Shown: piece by piece, positions 58,318-64,000 of the stretch
Layout: each line of letters begins with the position of its first letter
How positions within the stretch are numbered: position 1 is the stretch's first letter
NCBI GenBank assembly: GCA_964035545.1
Contig: OZ037773.1
Span: forward strand, 3,713,251-3,777,250
Length of the DNA stretch: 64,000 nucleotides
Direction: 5' to 3'
Source: Bugula neritina
Lineage: Eukaryota; Bryozoa; Gymnolaemata; Cheilostomatida; Bugulidae
Notes under the pieces: model-generated
Told to the model about the DNA's origin: nothing
Databases searched by the model: none
Seen by the model: the letters and a program-made list of their open reading frames with translations, nothing else
Translations under genes and position numbers: made by a program

Positions 58318-58613
58318 ATGATAGCTACAGAAAAAATGCCGATACCACCAAAATGAAGGCATTATATTTCAACACTGACTGCATACAATATTGATACTAT
58401 ATAACAGAATATTATGTACACATGAGTTAGCATTTTGTAAAATGAGTATCACGTCTGAGCTGCCATTTACTTTCACCCAAAATCCTTTTCAACAATCATT
58501 GAGGCAAGCAGATATGACAAAGTATAATAATATCAGACTTTTATTTACAAAGCATAGTGGTATAGCACATGCGTATACAATAGCACATCAAGAAGAATAT
58601 TATTATAAAAGTG

Positions 58614-59856
58614 CTACACTTCATCGGTTACCAACGGTGGCTGCAGATTACAGAGAGCACAACAGACTACCATTATCTTATCTAAAAGAGGTGCCAACAG
58701 TAAGCTTACACCCCCAGGACTATTTGAAATATTAAATTCCTTTATCCGTTTTATTGCTCTTTCAACGTGGAATCTAAGGTTAGCAATCAACTTAGTTTGC
58801 AGTAACTGCGCTCTAGTCATTTGAGAATGGCCTCTCTTCTCAGGTGGCATGGCCAACTTGGCTCCAGCTCCTATTAGCTCTTCTTCAATAATAAAGCCTT
58901 TATCTGCCATGACCACATCACCTGGGTTTATGAGACCCAAAAAGCCAGAATCATTAACTATGCACTTGTCTGAGGCTCTACCTCCCATTCCAGGTAAAAG
59001 GAAGCATATAGTGCCTCTGGGTGTGATTGCAACAAGGTATTTGATTGTATTTGATTTTTTATATTCACTCCACGTCAAGGCTTGTGCCAACTTCGACTGT
59101 AGCTTGCATATAAATATTTCTGTGCAATCAATAATGCACCGAATGTTGGGATACTGACTTTGAAAATTGAGAGGAGTGTTCAATTTCTCTCTAGGGGGAA
59201 AAATAATGAGATTTTTTAATTCTGTTGCTAGAATGGTTAATGTATCTTTGAAGATTTTTCTTGCTAGCATTCTAGAAATATAAAAAAGGTCAGCAGGCAT
59301 TTGAAACTGCAGACCTTGACGCAGCTTCATCAAAGCCAACAAAAGCTCATCTTGTCTTGTTAACTTTTTTCTGAGAGTAAGACACCTCATCTTTGGGCAT
59401 ATAAATCTATATAAAAGAATAAAAAATAAATTAACAGCTGGAAATTATATCAGTGTATGTTCAACATTTATTTAGTTACTCAGTTTATATTCATTTAGCT
59501 TAATCTGTGTCTAATAATTATAAAAATGGAATAAAAACTGTTATAGCCTCAAATAATTGTGCTAACTATAATCATTCCTTTATAATATTTTATGTTTAAA
59601 ATATTTCATAAGTGTTGCTATTTATTTTAGACACACAGCAGTAACTTTAATGCCACAGTTGCCTGTTGAGCCTTGATGCATAAAATTTTCAATTTTTGAG
59701 ATGGGTAAACATATTTTTAACACCTTAAACTTACAATATTTATATTTAATGATGATTTAATTTAATATATTATATTTTACTTAATTTTGTTTATTTTTAG
59801 TGCAGTTAATTACTGTATGAAACTATATAGTAGGGTGAGACTTTTTTAAATAAAAA

Positions 59857-59908
<52 letters not shown>

Positions 59909-60600
59909 AATGTGTGTGTGTTTTTAATAGTACGGTAATAAACTTTAAACTTTTACCTCGCTAAAGAAAAATATAGAGATCGTGTAGGTATTCCAGTGTA
60001 AAACTTGGTTCTTTCATCTGTTGTGGTAAATGTTTTGAAAACTTTAATTTTCCTAATAGCTGCCTTTTGTTTATACTTGGAAAATCCTGAGCTTTTTCTT
60101 ATAACTTTTGGTCCAATATTTAAACGCCTAGGACTCTTTTTTGCATTAGCTAGCAAAGTTTCTTCTTGCTCAGTTACCTCTAATGAAGTTTGACTACAAG
60201 GCTGGCTGTAAGATGAATTCTGTTGCTTTACATTTGTTGAATATATTTTCTGTTCTTTTCTTTTTCCAGCTGTTTTGTCAAAACCACTGTTTTCTGTGCC
60301 TCTTGAACTATAAGTTTTGGTGCATTTGTATCCCAAGTGAAGGGTTGGGTTTAGATTTCGCTTAGTTGGCTGACCATCTTTAAAATGTAAGGAGCAAACT
60401 CTAGAATGCTGTTTTGGAGTCCATAAATTTCCTAATTCATCCTTCCGATTTATTAAAACACACCAGTCGTGACGCTGTTGCTCATTTTTTCGTGGAAACG
60501 TATAGAGAGTGAAAAGATTCAATTGTGCAGGGTTGCTCTTTCGAAACTTTTGAAGTTTATAATCTCCATTATGACAGTTTTTAACTGCGCAGATTCTCAT
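58614..60600 (-). CDS. THAP-domain DDE transposase, two exons
   Basis: Transposase of the 10 kb element: the THAP zinc finger binds the element's ends and the DDE domain cuts and joins DNA. Exon 1 is 59957-60600 and exon 2 is 58614-59406; the intron is GT-AG and the junction is in frame (AG|A), total 478 aa. Residues 1-90 form the THAP domain: MRICAVKNC, the WCVLINR segment, and SRVCSLHFKDGQP giving the C2CH ligands. KFYTGIPTRSLYFSLAR precedes the helix-turn-helix KLTRQDELLLALMKLRQG. The DDE domain follows with IRCIIDCTEIFI (first Asp), GDVVMADKGFIIEEEL (second Asp) and FHVERAIKRIKEF (Glu). All three catalytic residues are present and no break is seen. An upstream exon is possible because the ATG lies just after a TTTTACAG acceptor. 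Confidence 0.85.
59858..59906. repeat. (TA)n microsatellite in transposase intron
   Basis: About 24 TA units followed by TGTGTGTG. Confidence 0.95.
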
Positions 60601-61984
60601 GCCAATCTGTAAAATGCCAAACAAAATATTCAGTATTGGATTAGATTCCTACCAGAACAAAACCTGATATAACTAAATGTGTATTACAAAAGGTAGTAAG
60701 ATTTTTTTTCCCCAACATAAATGCTTGCATGCTGTAAAGTTGAGGAATATATCACAGATCTTTTGGAATATAAGTTGTGAACACAGTTTTGTGCTAAAGC
60801 CAGTAATTAATGTAGCCAATATTTGTGACTTTGAGTAAGTAAAAGTTGAGGAAATTTGATATAGTAGCCATTGTTGACTGAAACCTTCACCTGTTTTCAA
60901 AAAGTTGTGCATTTAATAAGAACAGCATTTGAATAATTGCTCACAAACATCTCAGCCCTTCACAGTAAACTGATTTAAATAAATCTATTTTTAGCCAGAT
61001 CTAGTTGGAAATGCGAAAAGTGAGAGACTAACAAATTTTTATCTATTACTAAAATACATAGACTGCATATGCTCAATAAATTTCTGTATTTTGCTACAGA
61101 ACTATCCAAATGTAGACAGAAATCACATGTTCAGCGACTGACTTTAGTTAATTATTGTTGTAATAGTTACTCACCTTTTGTGTAGCTACTATAATCCACT
61201 AAATCTTGTTATGAGATGAGTGTTAGTACCAGCATGCCAGAGTATGGTACAAACTAATGACGTACGCTGGGGAAACTATATTTTCTAAATTAGTTTCTGT
61301 TGTAAGTTTCTAACAGAAGGTATTTGTATTATAATAGCAAGCAAAACATAAGTGATATCCTTAGCAGATTTTACATTTACAGCATGAATGTTATTTCATC
61401 AACTCTGGTGTGATAATACCACAAAGTACCACATAAAAGTTTCAATTTGCTATTTATTCCTAACCCATCTAACATAAATATAGGCCATTGGTTGAGCTGG
61501 ATTTATGTAAATGATTGCAAGACACCCACAGTATTATTCACTCATGCTGTTGCAACAACGAATTTCTCATTAAAATTCCTGGTTCCCATTAGGTAGAATA
61601 TGTCAGCAAGCTCTGTGATGTGATTCATTTGCTTTCTGTTTACTGTTGGATTTAGGGTTATACCATTATTGTTAGGGTTACTGTCCTTATTTCCCTACCT
61701 CTGCTGGCTATGTAGCTACCTTTGGGCTATGCAGTGAATGTATACCATAGTTTGATACTCATCAGCTGCAGTAGTCTTAGAGATACAGCAAAACGCAGCT
61801 CAGTTTGAAAACTCCTCACAACTTTATCAAGTTAAGGACACACGTACTGACATGAGCAAATTAGTAAGCTCATTAATAAGCCCAGGAGACATAAGGTCTG
61901 TACTTTCCATTCAGCACGGGCCGCTCAATGGAAGCTAAAGCAAAACAGACATACTTAAATTTAAACAGCCCTCATCACAAGAAA
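60601..61984. other. Transposon interior without recognised gene
   Basis: Separates the divergent transposase and nuclease remnant. Probably holds 5' regulatory sequence for both and the degraded 5' part of the nuclease gene. No exon can be supported. Confidence 0.5.
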
Positions 61985-62370
61985 CTAACTGTTAGGGACT
62001 GTGGACTATTTTTGTCCACAGATTTTGCATTTTTAGGTGCTTCCCCTGATGGGATAGTGAGCTGTGAGTGTCACGGGAAGGCATTCTAGAAATTAAGTGC
62101 CCGGCTTTAGATGATTTCCCATCATTCAACACAGTTTCCTTTCTAAAAAAATCTTTTGATGGCACAAAGTCAATTCTCAAAAAGAAACACCAATATTATG
62201 GCCAAGTACAAGGTCAGCTTAAAATAACTAAAGCCGAATATTGTGACTTTTTTGTATTTACTGTAAGGGGAAGTCTAACTCAACGCATAACACATGACTT
62301 GAGATTTACGGAAACCATGTTTATCAAACTGTCCAGATTTTTTACTGATTATCTGAGCCCAGCATTTTAG
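61985..62370 (+). pseudogene. YqaJ-type nuclease remnant of the transposon
   Basis: Plus strand reads FAFLGASPDGIVSCECHGK in one frame, then LEIKCPALDDFP, HQYYGQVQGQLKITKAEYCD and FFVFT in the next. These are the PDG, ExK and QxQ motifs of YqaJ/lambda-exonuclease-like nucleases found as the second protein of ISL2EU-type elements. A single-base frame break near 62085 separates the PDG and ExK motifs, and no start or upstream part is clear, so it is inactive. Confidence 0.72.
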
Positions 62371-62796
62371 CTGCAGCATAATTAAAATGAGAAACCTTCG
62401 AAAAGCAGACCTGTTTTTCAGAATTGGAAACAAAGCCTTTAGCTGCAGCAAATATGCAGTGAAAATTAAAATACTGAAAGTAGGTCTTCCTTTGACAATG
62501 ATGTAAACATAAAGCCTTTATTTTGGACTGAGGTTTTGTGTAACTGCCACTGATTTAATATAAATATATGCATATTTTGTTTATATACATTAAATATTTC
62601 ATTGTTTTGAAATATATTATTTTTATATCAAGCCTTATTTTAATAAATAAATAGTTAATACAAAACTAGGTCAAATATGATCTGAAGATATTATAGAAAT
62701 GTAAATGGTTTTAATTTCTAATATATAGAACGCACACACACATAGATAAAAGTCTACATGCATTGTCTGTTGTTAACAACTGTTGACAAAATGCTA

Positions 62797-63796
62797 GCTA
62801 AAACAATTTTTTAAATAATTACATTAAAGTAAACTAAAGCACGCAAAGTAACCAGGCTATGAGAATGTATTTAGTAGTATGCATTGATTTAAAACTAAAT
62901 CATGAAATGATTATCATTATTGCTACCTCTGCGCTTGGTAGGCAGGATAGAGTGGTGTGACTGCTGTAACTGTGCTACTGCTCTACATACTAACAGACTA
63001 GCCTAGTGTTTTTACATGCCTTACATAAGATATTATAATGGAACTGATAAGTTTGGTGTAGCCACTGTCATTGCAGCTCAGTGACTGTGCTAGTGTGCTA
63101 TGCTCTCACTACTGCTTTACAATACAACCAAGTAGCAGTACTGGTTGATTTGATGTTCTAAGGCCTTTTGATGAAATCACCCTAAGTTATAACTGCCTAC
63201 ATAGTTGCTTACAAACTAAGACAGAACAGATTTCGTAATACTAATAATTTTCCCATACACTGAAGTGTTGTAGATGACTACAGCATGATCAGACTATAAA
63301 ACCTAACCAAAAAGGGGCGTGTACCAACTCTAAAATATCACCGCTATAACTTATATAAAACTCTACATTTTCAAATGCAAATGCATTATTAGGCCAATCA
63401 GATACAATCATTAGCTGGTCATGTAGAGTCCAGCCAATCAGAATTGTATAAAATTGCAGAACAGCGTGTGGATACCCAACTGCCAAAAACAACCAGCTTA
63501 TTTACCACTATGTCAATAAAAATGTCATTAAATGTGTTTTGCCAGAACAGCTGGGGTTGTGGTCAAACTGCTCCAGGGTATTTTTTCAGGAATACATTCT
63601 TTAAATGGATTTTTTAAGCACTTAATTTAAACATTTTGAAAAATGAACTCATGATTCATAAATTTAAGATATGAAATAAAATAATGCATGTAATAAAAGT
63701 TGCACAGCTATTTCCTAGAAGTATGCATTTTGCATTTGAACTTGCAGAAGTTTATATAAGTTATAGTGGTGAGTATCTAGAATTGGTTCAAGGTAC
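62797..63796 (-). repeat. Right terminal inverted repeat of 10 kb transposon
   Basis: Inverted counterpart of 53850-54847. Identical ORF-like stretches of more than 60 codons in the two arms show very high identity. Confidence 0.9.
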
Positions 63797-63800
63797 TAAG

Positions 63801-64000
63801 CCTAGGGCCACACAGTGCGTATTTTCGCATGCGAAAATTGAAATCACAAGTAGCAAAGGTGTCCACTGTGCGCGTTGAGAAAACCTTCGCACTTGTCGCT
63901 CTGCATTTTCAACGCAAGTGCGAATCGTCTCTGTCGTCGTCACCTAATTGGCTGGTAGCTATTCAGCGAGCCCAATTTGTTTATTTTAGTGCTACATTCC
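63801..64000. mobile_element. Start of a MITE like that at 17448
   Basis: CCTAGGGCCACACAGTGCG and CTAATTGGCTGG match the element in Rel gene 1. It abuts the transposon end within five bases and runs off the window. Confidence 0.5.

Larger units (their letters stand above)
53850..63796. mobile_element. 10 kb THAP-DDE transposon, ISL2EU/IS4EU-like, with long inverted repeats
   Basis: Bounded by inverted GTACCTTGAACCAATTCTAG with TA on both sides (likely TA target duplication). The inverted arms are about 1 kb and close to identical. Inside are a THAP + DDE_Tnp_4-type transposase (minus) and a broken YqaJ-type nuclease (plus). That pairing is, from general knowledge, characteristic of ISL2EU elements. 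A LINE is nested in the left half. Confidence 0.8.

Overview
This is genomic DNA from an invertebrate animal, probably a lophotrochozoan (this assignment is inference). It is AT-rich, the genes are split by GT-AG introns, and the non-coding DNA is full of minisatellites, tRNA-derived SINEs, MITEs, a LINE and THAP-type DNA transposons. There are no operons and no prokaryotic signals.

The main content is a cluster of three Rel/NF-kB-family (Rel homology domain, RHD) genes that I assembled exon by exon. All junctions stay in frame. RelA-like gene 1 (minus, 25469 to 8919, 13 exons, about 818 aa) is the most canonical. Gene 2 (plus, 29852 to 38482, 13 exons, about 707 aa) lies head to head with gene 1 and is divergent. 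Gene 3 (plus, 42628 to 53147, 21 exons, about 817 aa) is more divergent still. Across the RHD the three genes have the same succession of intron phases (2,0,2,1,1,1,1) and very similar exon lengths, so they are paralogues even where the protein sequence has drifted. None has ankyrin repeats. The DNA-recognition loop is altered in gene 1 (Cys to Ser), eroded in gene 2 and not recognisable in gene 3. A perfect palindromic kB site lies in the gap between genes 1 and 2.

Left edge (1-8 kb): the first three exons of an SLC16/monocarboxylate-transporter-like gene (minus, runs off the left edge) and a single-exon class A GPCR with one frame break (minus, 6848-7929).

Rel introns and flanks hold many tandem arrays. 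One is a 2.1 kb, 32-bp-unit array in gene 1. Another is a 19-bp array in which every unit reproduces a 3' splice site and which ends exactly on an exon. A 3 kb inverted-repeat transposon has inserted into a SINE inside gene 1.

Right end (53.85-63.80 kb): a 10 kb transposon with about 1 kb terminal inverted repeats. It encodes a two-exon THAP + DDE transposase and carries a broken YqaJ-type nuclease gene on the other strand, a combination resembling the ISL2EU/IS4EU group. A nearly full-length LINE is nested inside it.
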